64,000 bases of DNA. Source: Sphingobacteriaceae bacterium (GTDB lineage Bacteria; Bacteroidota; Bacteroidia; B-17B0; Aurantibacillaceae). Position 1 is the stretch's first letter; each line of letters begins with the position of its first letter. Below, piece by piece: positions 53,343-62,143 of the stretch. The stretch spans positions 770,261 through 834,260 of the forward strand of contig JADJXI010000004.1 in assembly GCA_016715905.1 (NCBI GenBank), in the 5' to 3' direction. The notes under the pieces are model-generated. The model was given only the letters and a program-made list of their open reading frames with translations. It was not told the DNA's origin and searched no databases. Both the position numbers and the translations under genes were made by a program.

Positions 53343-54056
53343 TTAGAAGTTCGGTTTAAGCATGTATTTACTATAAAAGTCAACAATGTGTTTTACCGCT
53401 TCATCGGCTGTATCAACCACTTTAAACAAATCTAAATCACTTTCATTAATATTTTTTTGTTGTTTTAGCATGGTATTTTTCATCCAATCTAATAATCCAC
53501 ACCAATAATCCTTTCCTACTAATACAACCGGAAAGGAGGCAATTTTATTGGTTTGCACCAAGGTAAGTGATTCAAATAATTCATCCATGGTACCAAATCC
53601 TCCGGGCATTCCAATAAAACCCTGTGAGTATTTCAAAAAAATGGTTTTACGAACAAAAAAATAATCAAACAAAATATTTTTGTCGTGATCGATATAATCA
53701 TTACCCTTTTGTTCAAATGGTAAAACAATATTTAAACCTACCGATTTACCACCGGCTTGTTGCGCACCTTTATTAGCCGCTTCCATAATACCCGGGCCGC
53801 CACCGCTTATAATTCCATATCCTTCACGAACAAGTTTTCCTGCAATTTCTTCCGCCAGTTTGTAGTATTTATCTTCCGGACTCGTTCTTGCGCTGCCGAA
53901 AATGGAAACGCAGGGCCCAATGCGGGTCATTTTTTCAAATCCTTCCACAAATTCACTCATGATTTTAAAAATATGCCAGCTGTTTTGTGCTTTTTCATCA
54001 TACCAATCTTTGGTAGAAAAGGCTTTTCTGATTTTATCTTCTCCGTCTTTTGTCAT
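53343..54056 (-). CDS. LOG-family protein (TIGR00730-type)
   Basis: The protein is 237 aa. It contains the two family motifs SGGGPGIMEAANKGA and PGGFGTMDELFESLT (PGGxGTxxE) with GSARTSPEDKYYKLA. LOG proteins hydrolyse nucleoside 5'-monophosphates (cytokinin-type), or bind nucleotides; the bacterial role is unclear. Cytoplasmic, no signal. Operon with the acyltransferase behind it. Confidence 0.9.
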   Translation of the reverse strand: MTKDGEDKIRKAFSTKDWYDEKAQNSWHIFKIMSEFVEGFEKMTRIGPCVSIFGSARTSPEDKYYKLAEEIAGKLVREGYGIISGGGPGIMEAANKGAQQAGGKSVGLNIVLPFEQKGNDYIDHDKNILFDYFFVRKTIFLKYSQGFIGMPGGFGTMDELFESLTLVQTNKIASFPVVLVGKDYWCGLLDWMKNTMLKQQKNINESDLDLFKVVDTADEAVKHIVDFYSKYMLKPNF

Positions 54057-54300
54057 AGTTCCAAAGTATACTGTTTCTATAATTAATAATAGTGAAATTA
54101 ATGTTTAGTACATCTTTAATCACAATTAATTATAGTTGTTATTCACATTTAAAGTTTCAAAATTCATGCCAAAAAACATTAAAAATAAGGTGGATGAATT
54201 TACGAGGTCTTAAAAGGGCTAAATAAGAATACAAATTATACATTAAGCTTAGAAATACTAATCGTATTTCACTACCATAAAAGACTTTACTTTAAAAAAA

Positions 54301-55071
54301 TTAATTCGCTATACTTTCAAACGTAAACATAGCTGTGTAATTAGCCGACATATTTACTGCATCAGCGCCCGGCATATGAATTACATTGGTAGTTGCAAAG
54401 TTGGTGTTATTATTTCCGGTAAACCATTTTAAAATATCAACCGAAAGTTTTACAACAGGAGTTACACTTGCTGTTACATCGGCTGTTGATGAGGTAAAGG
54501 GAATAGTTACGGTTTGAATAGCTTTATTTATACCCGAAAAACCACCAATATGAAAACGTAAAAGTTTATTTGCTGCGGTAGATTTAGGGGAAGAGCCTTC
54601 CATTTTCGCAAAAATGTAGCCCGAATTCCAATCCCAAAACATACCATTCGATGCGGCCAAGGCACCATCCTGAGCTCCGCTTACATTGCGCAATGAATCA
54701 ACTCCTATAAAAAAACTAATTCCCTTATAACTCGCTTCCGGTATACTGTATAAAGTTATTTTGTTTGAGCCTGCTTTATGATCTATTAAATAATATTCAT
54801 TACTCAGGTAATAAGTACTGTTATCGCTTTTGGTAAGTAATAGATTACTCAGGTAATATTTAACAAGCGTTATTTTAAAAGAATCCAGGTTTGCATTCAC
54901 ATAATCTTTGGTATCAAAAATCAAAGGTTCTGTGCCTGCTTTGAGTTCTACTTCAATAATCAATTTACCTTTGTTCGGGGCAGATTGTGGTTCTGGTCCC
55001 GGCTCTATGGGATCTTTTTGACATGCGGTAAGGGCTAAAGCGATTAGTATAGAAAATAATAATTTTTGCAT
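54301..55071 (-). CDS. MbnP-like lipoprotein, paralog 1
   Basis: The protein is 256 aa with a lipoprotein signal (ILIALALTACQKD). The body matches the MbnP-like family: GKLIIEVELKAGTEPLIF, LVKYYLSNLLLTKSDN, ISFFIGVDSLRNVSGAQDG, NSGYIFAKMEG and LRFHIGGFSG. MbnP proteins are found with copper (methanobactin) systems, and metal binding is assumed rather than shown. It is closely similar to paralog 2 (56269-57051), the two flanking the barrel-like protein. Confidence 0.82.
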   Translation of the reverse strand: MQKLLFSILIALALTACQKDPIEPGPEPQSAPNKGKLIIEVELKAGTEPLIFDTKDYVNANLDSFKITLVKYYLSNLLLTKSDNSTYYLSNEYYLIDHKAGSNKITLYSIPEASYKGISFFIGVDSLRNVSGAQDGALAASNGMFWDWNSGYIFAKMEGSSPKSTAANKLLRFHIGGFSGINKAIQTVTIPFTSSTADVTASVTPVVKLSVDILKWFTGNNNTNFATTNVIHMPGADAVNMSANYTAMFTFESIAN

Positions 55072-55220
55072 TGAGTTTTTTATAATCCGCTTTAGGCGGT
55101 ATAATTTAGGAAAGTTACAAAATTATTAGTCTCATTCTAAAAATTATAAGAAATAGAATTAAATTAATGTTAAAGCTACTCTAAAATTGAAGTTAAAAGT
55201 GCCTCAAATACCAAATTAAC

Positions 55221-56222
55221 TCATTCGCTTTTGCGCGTTCCCAGTAAATATTTTTGTTGATTAAAGTTATAGGTAAGCGAAATATAAAAACGACCCACTG
55301 AACTTAATTCGTTTGTTTGTTCAATTTGCCATAGTGTTTTTTGCATGCCCATATTCAAGCCAAAATTTTTATAATAAATATCAAAACCAATCCCAAACAT
55401 CCATTCATGCATTGCTGTTCCTTCCATTAAATCATTTTTTACCAATACGCCATTAGTTTGTTCATGATAAGCAGTTAGCGATGGAATAAAATTGAATTGA
55501 TTGGCCTTAACTTTAAAAAACACTGACGAGAAATTGCTTAAACCATTGGCGATTTTTTCATTATAAAAATTATATCCATTTATTTTATAATTGAAAGTAT
55601 TCGAAAAACCAATTTTATTATACGAAAACACATAAGTATTGAAAAAAAAGTAATCCACACTTCCTGTACCTGGTTGTAAAAGTAAAGGCAGTCGTTTACC
55701 TGTTGAATTTTTAGCGTAATAATTACCCGATGGCAATTTTATTCCTCCTCCTAAAATCAAACGATGTTTTATTGCATGTTCTGCTTTTGGAACTAACATA
55801 TGAAAAGCCGCAAAAAGATTCGGATCACCAATGCCGGTTACGTTATTTTTTAGTTCATCTTCCTTACTTTTATTATTCACCAGTGGTAAAAACGCATTTA
55901 TTTCTACTCGTTTATGAATAAAAAATTTACATCGCAATTCAAAGACTTTATAACTTTCATAATCTTTAGCCGAATAGTTTTCAGTTTTTACAGAATCAGT
56001 TGTGTGAGTGCCGTGTAAAGTTTTATAGGCTCCAACCGGAAAAAAAGTTGACTTCTGCTGGTAAGTTCTATATCCATTAAACAATCGGTACCGGTGCATC
56101 AAAGTAATATTACTTTGGTTATCGTATGGTAAAATTCCGAAAAATCCGCCACACACGTCGCAAGCATAAACATTCGACAATAGTCCAACACTTAAAAAAA
56201 GTAGTACCTTTTTCATAAACAA
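55221..56222 (-). CDS. Exported envelope protein with CDVCGG motif
   Basis: The protein is 333 aa. The signal peptide (MKKVLLFLSVGLLSNVYA) ends directly before CDVCGGFFG, so the mature N-terminus would begin with a Cys-x-x-Cys pair, a metal-binding-like feature. The rest is Tyr/Phe-rich beta strands (ILGGGIKLPSGNYYAKN, MFGIGFDIYYKNFGLNMGMQ) fitting an outer-membrane barrel. An ATG two codons upstream (MFM) is an alternative. It sits between the two MbnP-like lipoproteins and is likely part of their module. Confidence 0.65.
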   Translation of the reverse strand: MFMKKVLLFLSVGLLSNVYACDVCGGFFGILPYDNQSNITLMHRYRLFNGYRTYQQKSTFFPVGAYKTLHGTHTTDSVKTENYSAKDYESYKVFELRCKFFIHKRVEINAFLPLVNNKSKEDELKNNVTGIGDPNLFAAFHMLVPKAEHAIKHRLILGGGIKLPSGNYYAKNSTGKRLPLLLQPGTGSVDYFFFNTYVFSYNKIGFSNTFNYKINGYNFYNEKIANGLSNFSSVFFKVKANQFNFIPSLTAYHEQTNGVLVKNDLMEGTAMHEWMFGIGFDIYYKNFGLNMGMQKTLWQIEQTNELSSVGRFYISLTYNFNQQKYLLGTRKSE

Positions 56223-56229
56223 AGAAAGA

Positions 56230-56258
56230 AAAATCCGCGTTTATACAACGCGGATTTT
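56230..56258 (-). terminator. Intrinsic terminator after MbnP-like paralog 2
   Basis: AAAATCCGCGTT (56230-56241) pairs perfectly with AACGCGGATTTT (56247-56258) around TATAC. The minus-strand transcript continues into a U-rich run (TTTTTCTTTCTTTG). It lies 10 bp past the stop of the gene at 56269. Confidence 0.87.
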
Positions 56259-56268
56259 GTTTAGTTTA

Positions 56269-57051
56269 TTAATTATGAATGTGTTCTAGGGTAAACATGT
56301 TTACGTAGTTTGCTGACATATTCACAGCACTTGTGCCGGGCATATGAATAACATTGGTAGTTGCAAAATTGGTAGTGTTTGCACCGGTAAACCATTTTTT
56401 AATATCAGCCGATAAATGTATGGCAGGCGTAGTACTACCTGAAACGTTTGCGCTATTGGTTCCAAACGAAATGGTGGCCGTACGTAATGCATTATTAGCA
56501 CCGGAGAAACCTCCAACGTGAAAACGTAATGCATTGTTAGCAGCAATTGATTTTGGCGATGATCCTTCCATCTTAGCAAAAATATAACCACTACTCCAAC
56601 TCCAAAACATTCCATTAGAAGTAGCTAAAGCACCGTCTTGCGCACCCGAAACATTCCTTAAAGAATCTACGCCAATTAAAAAACTAATGGATTTATAATT
56701 TGCTATAGGAACACCGCTTAAAGTAATTTTATTAGCGCCGGCTTTATGATCAATTAAAAAATAACCACCTTCTGCTTTGTACGTGCTATTATCACTTTTT
56801 GTAAGCACTATATTACTGAGGTAATACTTCAATAAAGTAACTTTAAAGGAATCTAAATTGGCATTTACATAATCTTTGGTGTCAAAAATTAAAGAATCGG
56901 TACCGGCCTTGGCTTCTATTTCTACCATCAAGTTTCCAACAGTTGGTGCAGGTGTAGGTTCCGGCTCATGTTCATGTTCAACTGGGTCTTTTTTGCAAGC
57001 CGTTAATACTAACACAGCCAATGCAATTGAAAATATTTTTTTCATATTCAT
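56269..57051 (-). CDS. MbnP-like lipoprotein, paralog 2
   Basis: The protein is 260 aa with lipoprotein signal (FSIALAVLVLTACKKD) followed by a His/Glu-Pro linker (PVEHEHEPEPTPAPT) that could itself bind metal. The MbnP-like body is nearly the same as paralog 1: IFDTKDYVNANLDSFKVTL, KYYLSNIVLTKSDNSTYK, SGYIFAKMEGSSPKS. A start two codons in (MKK) is equally likely. Its own terminator separates it from the barrel-like gene. Confidence 0.83.
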   Translation of the reverse strand: MNMKKIFSIALAVLVLTACKKDPVEHEHEPEPTPAPTVGNLMVEIEAKAGTDSLIFDTKDYVNANLDSFKVTLLKYYLSNIVLTKSDNSTYKAEGGYFLIDHKAGANKITLSGVPIANYKSISFLIGVDSLRNVSGAQDGALATSNGMFWSWSSGYIFAKMEGSSPKSIAANNALRFHVGGFSGANNALRTATISFGTNSANVSGSTTPAIHLSADIKKWFTGANTTNFATTNVIHMPGTSAVNMSANYVNMFTLEHIHN

Positions 57052-57169
57052 TTTATTAAATAAGTTAATTTATTTTTTTTGTTAAATAATTTTACAAACA
57101 ACGCACCCTATGGTTGTAAGTAGCTTTATCTATTCAAATACTGCGTTATTTTTAACACAAATATTCGTA

Positions 57170-57562
57170 TTAAAGTGAATAAAAAAACCGGGGAGGTTGA
57201 TCAGGGAATTTCAAAAAGCCTTTCGGAAAATGGTAACTGTTTTTTGAAATATATTTTAAATCTGTTTCTTTAGTTATTAAGCCTGCATTAAAAGCATTTA
57301 AACAACTTGGAAAGTCTTCTGTTTTTTCTACTTTAGGTTCGTTGTTTTTTGAATCACTTGGGTCTGCCTTCTCTTCTACTTTCGCTAATTCTTTCGTTAA
57401 GTGGCATGATCCCATGCAACAATTCTCCTCTTCATCTTTTTGCTCACACAAATTTTCAACTATGTAAGCCTTATTCAACTCAAATTTAGCAATCACATAA
57501 ACCCGCAAACCTAATTGCATTACAAAGGCAAAAAGTAGTAATTGAGTTAAAATGATTTTCAC
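57170..57562 (-). CDS. Small Cys-rich exported protein (CCMGSCHL motif)
   Basis: The protein is 130 aa. An N-terminal hydrophobic segment (ILTQLLLFAFVMQLGLRVYV) acts as signal or anchor. A Cys-rich patch follows: CEQKDEEENCCMGSCHLTKE, then a Lys/Glu-rich linker, and a tail FPKGFLKFPDQPPRFFYSL. I recall small Bacteroidota proteins with a CxGxC(H) motif near copper or metal genes, but cannot assign a function. It is immediately upstream of the MbnP-like pair on the same strand. Confidence 0.65.
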   Translation of the reverse strand: MKIILTQLLLFAFVMQLGLRVYVIAKFELNKAYIVENLCEQKDEEENCCMGSCHLTKELAKVEEKADPSDSKNNEPKVEKTEDFPSCLNAFNAGLITKETDLKYISKNSYHFPKGFLKFPDQPPRFFYSL

Positions 57563-57646
57563 GAATTTGCGATATGCATAACAAAAGTAATAAATAAAAC
57601 ATTTAAAATTACTTTTTCTTTATATTATAATAATACTTAAACCTAA

Positions 57647-58720
57647 TCAGTTTATCCCGCCTTCTTTCAAACGCTCGGCATTTTCGGCAAACTGCAGTTT
57701 ATCAATCATTTCCTGTATATCGCCATTCACAAAATTTTCTAAATCATACAGCGTTTCATTAATGCGGTGGTCGGTAATTCTGTTTTGGGGGTAATTATAC
57801 GTTCTTATTTTAGCACTTCTATCGCCTGTAGTCACCATGGTTTTTCTTCTTTTCGAAGTTTCTTCCAACCGTTTTTGATATTCTAAATCGTATAATTTGG
57901 AACGTAACATCTGCATGGCTTTTTCACGATTACCTAACTGGTTTCTTTCGGTTTGGCAAGTCACCACAATTCCACTGGGCTTGTGCGTTAAAATTACTTT
58001 CGATTCTACTTTATTTACATTTTGTCCGCCAGCGCCTCCGCTTCTTGCCGTTGCCATTTCAATATCGGCATCTTTTAACTCTACATCAAACTCCTCGGCT
58101 TCGGGTAAAACTACAACGGTAGCCGCACTGGTATGTACTCTGCCCTGGGTTTCGGTTGCAGGCACGCGCTGTACACGGTGTACGCCGCTTTCAAATTTCA
58201 TGATACCATAGGCCCCATTGCCCTTAATATTCATCACCACTTCTTTATAACCACCCATGGTTCCGGGGCTGGTATCAACTACTTCTAATACCAAACCTTT
58301 CTTTTCACAAAAGCGGCTATACATTTCAAATAAATTTCCGGCAAAAATACTGGCCTCATCTCCTCCGGTACCTGCTCTTATTTCCATCACACAATTTTTC
58401 GCATCTTCCGGGTCTTTTGGCACCAACATCATTCTTATTTCATCTTGCAAGGCTTCTTCTTTGGCTCTGCTTTCCTCTAATTCCATCTTTGCCATTTCTA
58501 AAAAGTCTTTATCTTTTTCTGTTGCTAAAACTTTTTTGGCTTCGTCAATTCCGTTTATGGCTTTTTTATACTCTTTTATAACCTCAACTACATTGCCTAA
58601 TTCTTTATATTCAATATTCAACTTTTTAAATAGTTTCATATCGGCAATTACCTTGGGGTCGGCTAGTTTGGCTTCTACGTCTTCAAATCTTCTTACTATT
58701 TCCTCTAATTTTTCGAGCAT
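57647..58720 (-). CDS. prfA: Peptide chain release factor 1
   Basis: It releases finished proteins at UAA and UAG. The protein is 357 aa, full length. The PxT anticodon motif is VPATETQGRVH and the catalytic GGQ is in RSGGAGGQNVNKVES. No sign of a truncation or a frameshift. It lacks a prmC neighbour. The gene on the far side of the repeat-rich gap at 58.8 kb runs away from it. Confidence 0.97.
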   Translation of the reverse strand: MLEKLEEIVRRFEDVEAKLADPKVIADMKLFKKLNIEYKELGNVVEVIKEYKKAINGIDEAKKVLATEKDKDFLEMAKMELEESRAKEEALQDEIRMMLVPKDPEDAKNCVMEIRAGTGGDEASIFAGNLFEMYSRFCEKKGLVLEVVDTSPGTMGGYKEVVMNIKGNGAYGIMKFESGVHRVQRVPATETQGRVHTSAATVVVLPEAEEFDVELKDADIEMATARSGGAGGQNVNKVESKVILTHKPSGIVVTCQTERNQLGNREKAMQMLRSKLYDLEYQKRLEETSKRRKTMVTTGDRSAKIRTYNYPQNRITDHRINETLYDLENFVNGDIQEMIDKLQFAENAERLKEGGIN

Positions 58721-58808
58721 GTATTTTAAAAGTTGGCAAATATACGCATTTGGCTTTATTTGCTTATAGCATTACATATCCTGTTTATTTCTTAATTAAT
58801 TTCTTTTT

Positions 58809-58966
58809 GGGCGCCTTCTCCGGCTTCCGCCTCGGCGGACGCTCATAGCCCCGCTGTATTTTGCTATGTTTGTGCGCATGCGGGGGCTTCCTTTGGTTCG
58901 CCTCCTCTGCTGCCAAACATCACGCAAAATACTTAGCGGGGGCTACCGCTTCCATCCGGGGCGCAA
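58809..58966 (+). repeat. REP-like GC-rich palindromic element, copy 2
   Basis: It opens with GGGCGCC and ends in CCGCTTCC-ATCCGGGGCGCAA. The last 22 bases (58945-58966) are identical to 62044-62065 of copy 3. Within it AGCCCCGCTGTATTTTGC (58847-58864) is an imperfect inverse of 58924-58944, and ATGTTTG (58866-58872) of CAAACAT (58914-58920), forming one long stem-loop of about 98 bp. Confidence 0.65.
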
Positions 58967-59122
58967 CCCAAACTAGCAATTATGTCTGTTTTCAAAACTA
59001 TCAGCTTAATAGCAATTCCATTAGTGCTTTTTTCGTCAAAGCAAAAAGTACATCAAAAAACAAATATTATAGTAAACCCAAACCACTCCCCATTTTTCTC
59101 AAAATATAAAGGTTTTATTTGC

Positions 59123-59130
59123 TATTTTTG
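59123..59130 (+). promoter_or_regulatory. -7 promoter element of the OmpA-family gene
   Basis: TATTTTTG matches TAnnTTTG and lies 17 bp before the ATG at 59148. No -33 box is evident. Confidence 0.45.
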
Positions 59131-59147
59131 GTTCTCACTTATTTAAC

Positions 59148-61757
59148 ATGAAAAAATCTTTAATTGCGCTTAGCCTACTTACTATTTTAAGCTCCAAAGC
59201 CCAGGATTATTTGGGATTTATTAATAGTAACTATTGCGGTATTACCGGCGCCTACATCAATCCGGCCAATATTGTTGATAATCGTATGCGTTTTGATATG
59301 ACGCTTGGGGGTATAAGTATGTACGGTATTAATAATTACCTAGGGGTAAAACGAAGTGATATTATTGCCAAAGAAGGTTCTTTTTACAAGTCCCTTTTAA
59401 AAAGTTCGGGCAATAGTAATAGCGCCTGGGCCGATTCCATGTTCCAGCAAAAATATTTAAATAATGTTGAAAATGGTAGCGATAAGTCGGTGTATTTTAC
59501 GGCTCGTGTTGCGCTTCCATCTTTTATGATTAACCTGGGCAAAAAAGATGCTATAGGTTTAAACATCAGTGCAAGAAATTATGTGAATGTAGATGGAGTG
59601 AGCCCTGCGCTTGCCTCTTTATTGTTTACCGATATTGGTCGTACGCCGGGTTATGATGTAAGTTCGCTGCAAAATATTGACATTAATAACAAACAGCTTA
59701 GTGTAAATTACATGTCGTGGTTAGAGTATGGCTTAACGTATGCCCATGTTTTTAAATCGGATAACGAACATTTTTTTAAGGGTGGTGTTACGGCTAAATT
59801 ATTACAAGGTTTAGCTTCGGCTTATTTAAATGTAAAAGATTTAACGGTAAAGTTTAATGGAGCCTGGCTGAATCAAGATTCAATGGCCATGCTCAGCGTT
59901 ATTAAAACCGATGTTAATTATGGTCACTCCAATAATTTAGAAATTCCGAGTAGTACTATTAAAGGTGACGCGCGTAATAACATTCCTGTTGTTGATGATC
60001 CAACGCTTTACGGTACTTTATTAAATGGTTATCCAAAGTTTGCTTCGCATCCTGGTTTTGGTTTTGATTTAGGTATGGTTTATGAATGGCGACCCGATTA
60101 TGCCTCTTATCAATACGACATGGATAATAAAACCGGCTTGTGGCGACGCGATAAAAATAAATACCGCATTAAAGCCGGCTTATCATTACTGGATGTAGGC
60201 GGTATGCGTTTTGCAAAAGGTGTAAATTCCAATAATTTTACAATAGACAGCGATTCAATTCGCTATCGCTTATACAAAACGGGTGATTATCCGGTGTCGA
60301 GTGTGGATAGTATTATTCGCTCATTAGTTACTTATAATGATGTGGAAGGTACTTATAAAATGGCCTTGCCTACTTCTCTCATTGCGCAGTTAGATTTTAA
60401 TTTAGGTTCTAATTTTTATATTGACCTCATGGGCTTTTTCGCTTTTAAAAAGAAAAACCGCGAGGCCAAAGTGCATGATTTTACAAACATCAGCTTAACT
60501 CCACGTTGGGATCATAAGTGGTTTGGTATTGCTGTACCTTTTGCTTATAACGAGGCGGCTGCCATTGCTAACCAACCCTTTCGTATCGGAACAATGGTAC
60601 GCTTAGGACCGTTAGCCATTGGTACTAATGATATGGGCAACTGGTTTGGTAAAAAAGATGTTTTTGGAACTGATGTGTATGTAATTCTTAAACTTCCTAT
60701 CCCGTATGGCAGACCAAAAGACAGAGATAAAGATAAAGTAAGTGATAAGTTAGATAATTGTATTAATACACCGGGTGTATGGGAATTTATGGGTTGTCCG
60801 GATACCGACGGAGATCATATTCCGGATGTGGATGATAAATGTCCTACCGTACCGGGAATAAAAGAATTACAAGGTTGCCCGGATAAAGATGGCGATGGTA
60901 TTATTGATACCGAAGATGATTGCCCGGATGTGAAGGGACCAAAAGAGTTTAACGGATGTCCTGATCGCGATGGAGATAAAATCATTGATAAAAATGACAG
61001 TTGTCCGGATATTGCCGGCTTAAAAGAATTTGAAGGATGTCCGGATAAAGATGGTGATGGTATTTCGGATAAGGTGGATGAGTGCCCTGATGTATTCGGA
61101 CCAAAAGAATTTAATGGTTGTCCGGATAAAGATGGTGATGGTACACCGGATAGTAAAGATGCTTGCCCTGATGTGCCGGGCCCTAAAGAATACAAAGGTT
61201 GCCCGGATAAAGATGCCGATGGATTATTGGATCATGAAGATGGATGCCCTGATGTAGCAGGTCCTAAAGAAAATAAAGGATGTCCTTGGCCGGATACGGA
61301 TAAGGATGGAATATTAGATAAGGATGATGCCTGCCCTACCGTTGCCGGTCAGGGTCAATACAAAGGTTGTCCTCCTCCTCCTCCAATCAAAGCTGCTGAA
61401 CAAAAAATTATTGAGCGTGCCTTTAAGAGTTTAGAATTTGCAACCGGTAAAGATGTTATCAAAGCAAAATCTTTCCCATCCTTAAATGCATTAGCCACAA
61501 TTTTAGTAACGCATAAAGGAGACTGGAAATTGCAGTTGAGCGGACACACCGATAATGATGGTAGTGCTGAAAGCAATATGTTGCTGAGTGAAAAACGAGC
61601 TAAGGCCGTTAAAAAATACCTGGAGAAGAAAGGTGTAATAGCAGATAACATAATGGCCGATTGGCATGGAGATACCAAACCAATTGCCGATAACTCAACA
61701 CCAAGCGGCAAACAAAAAAATCGCCGTGTTGAAATGAAAATTATTACCAAAGAATAA
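59148..61757 (+). CDS. DUF5723 / thrombospondin-3 repeat / OmpA envelope protein
   Basis: The protein is 869 aa. Signal peptide ends near SSKAQDYL. Residues about 20-520 match DUF5723 (NSNYCGITGAYINPANIVDN), a likely outer-membrane barrel. Residues about 524-745 hold about nine Ca-binding-type TSP3 repeats (DKDGDGIIDTEDDCPDV, GPKEFNGCPDRDGDKIID). Residues about 755-869 are an OmpA domain that binds peptidoglycan (LQLSGHTDNDGSAESNML, SEKRAKAVKKYLEKKGV). Thus it ties the outer membrane to the wall, a common Bacteroidota porin/anchor plan. It ends in a good terminator. Confidence 0.93.
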   Translation: MKKSLIALSLLTILSSKAQDYLGFINSNYCGITGAYINPANIVDNRMRFDMTLGGISMYGINNYLGVKRSDIIAKEGSFYKSLLKSSGNSNSAWADSMFQQKYLNNVENGSDKSVYFTARVALPSFMINLGKKDAIGLNISARNYVNVDGVSPALASLLFTDIGRTPGYDVSSLQNIDINNKQLSVNYMSWLEYGLTYAHVFKSDNEHFFKGGVTAKLLQGLASAYLNVKDLTVKFNGAWLNQDSMAMLSVIKTDVNYGHSNNLEIPSSTIKGDARNNIPVVDDPTLYGTLLNGYPKFASHPGFGFDLGMVYEWRPDYASYQYDMDNKTGLWRRDKNKYRIKAGLSLLDVGGMRFAKGVNSNNFTIDSDSIRYRLYKTGDYPVSSVDSIIRSLVTYNDVEGTYKMALPTSLIAQLDFNLGSNFYIDLMGFFAFKKKNREAKVHDFTNISLTPRWDHKWFGIAVPFAYNEAAAIANQPFRIGTMVRLGPLAIGTNDMGNWFGKKDVFGTDVYVILKLPIPYGRPKDRDKDKVSDKLDNCINTPGVWEFMGCPDTDGDHIPDVDDKCPTVPGIKELQGCPDKDGDGIIDTEDDCPDVKGPKEFNGCPDRDGDKIIDKNDSCPDIAGLKEFEGCPDKDGDGISDKVDECPDVFGPKEFNGCPDKDGDGTPDSKDACPDVPGPKEYKGCPDKDADGLLDHEDGCPDVAGPKENKGCPWPDTDKDGILDKDDACPTVAGQGQYKGCPPPPPIKAAEQKIIERAFKSLEFATGKDVIKAKSFPSLNALATILVTHKGDWKLQLSGHTDNDGSAESNMLLSEKRAKAVKKYLEKKGVIADNIMADWHGDTKPIADNSTPSGKQKNRRVEMKIITKE

Positions 61758-61779
61758 TTTTTAAAAAGAAAATAAAAAA

Positions 61780-61804
61780 ACGTCATCTATTAAAGGTGGC
61801 GTTT
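61780..61804 (+). terminator. Intrinsic terminator of the OmpA-family gene
   Basis: AACGTCATCT (61780-61789) pairs with AGGTGGCGTT (61795-61804) with two G-U pairs, followed by a run of T (to 61811). It is 23 bp past the stop. Confidence 0.78.
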
Positions 61805-61874
61805 TTTTTTGTAATTGTTTGCCGGCAGGTTGGTCGCACGCAAATAGGATTTCTCTATAATCAAATATTTTTTT

Positions 61875-62065
61875 GGGCGCTTTAACGGGCTGTCGTTACT
61901 CGCTTTTTTTATTGCCTTTAGGGGCAATAAAAAAGAGCTCAAACATGCACTCCATCCCTAGCGCTAAGTTTTGGTTAACAAAAAAAATTCGCTGAAATCT
62001 CTGCCAATAAGTATGAGTTTACGCCAAACATATAGCGGAGACCACCGCTTCCATCCGGGGCGCAA
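61875..62065 (+). repeat. REP-like GC-rich palindromic element, copy 3
   Basis: It begins GGGCGC then GGGCTGTC, has a perfect hairpin CTTTTTTTATTGCC / GGCAATAAAAAAG (61903-61916 and 61923-61935, one extra base on the left), then CATCCCTAGCGCTA, and ends CCGCTTCC-ATCCGGGGCGCAA. The first part parallels copy 1 (on the other strand) and the last 22 bases are identical to copy 2. Confidence 0.68.
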
Positions 62066-62143
62066 ATCTCCTAATAAAACTTTCTTTTTCAACTTACTAT
62101 AATTTATAGCAAGGCTTTTTATTTTCTCATTGCAATTTTGTGC

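Larger units (their letters stand above)
58721..59147. other. Intergenic region with REP-like element and OmpA-gene promoter
   Basis: This 427-bp gap has no credible gene. The central 58809-58966 is a GC-rich palindromic element listed separately. The right part is AT-rich and carries the promoter of the DUF5723/OmpA gene. Confidence 0.55.
61758..62143. other. Intergenic region with terminator and REP-like element upstream of recombinase
   Basis: The 386-bp gap has the OmpA-gene terminator on the left and the REP-like element copy 3 in the middle; also a GCCGGC palindrome near 61821. I see no gene and no clear promoter for the recombinase. Confidence 0.5.

Noticed and set aside
58257..58769. 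Plus-strand open frame of 170 codons
   Set aside because: It is antisense to prfA.
60815..61195. Minus-strand repeat-like frame with PSLSG units
   Set aside because: It is the mirror of the TSP3 repeats of the OmpA-family protein.
60721..61360. Regular repeats that might suggest a CRISPR or tandem DNA repeat
   Set aside because: They are in-frame TSP3 protein repeats with variable DNA, not identical repeats with unique spacers.
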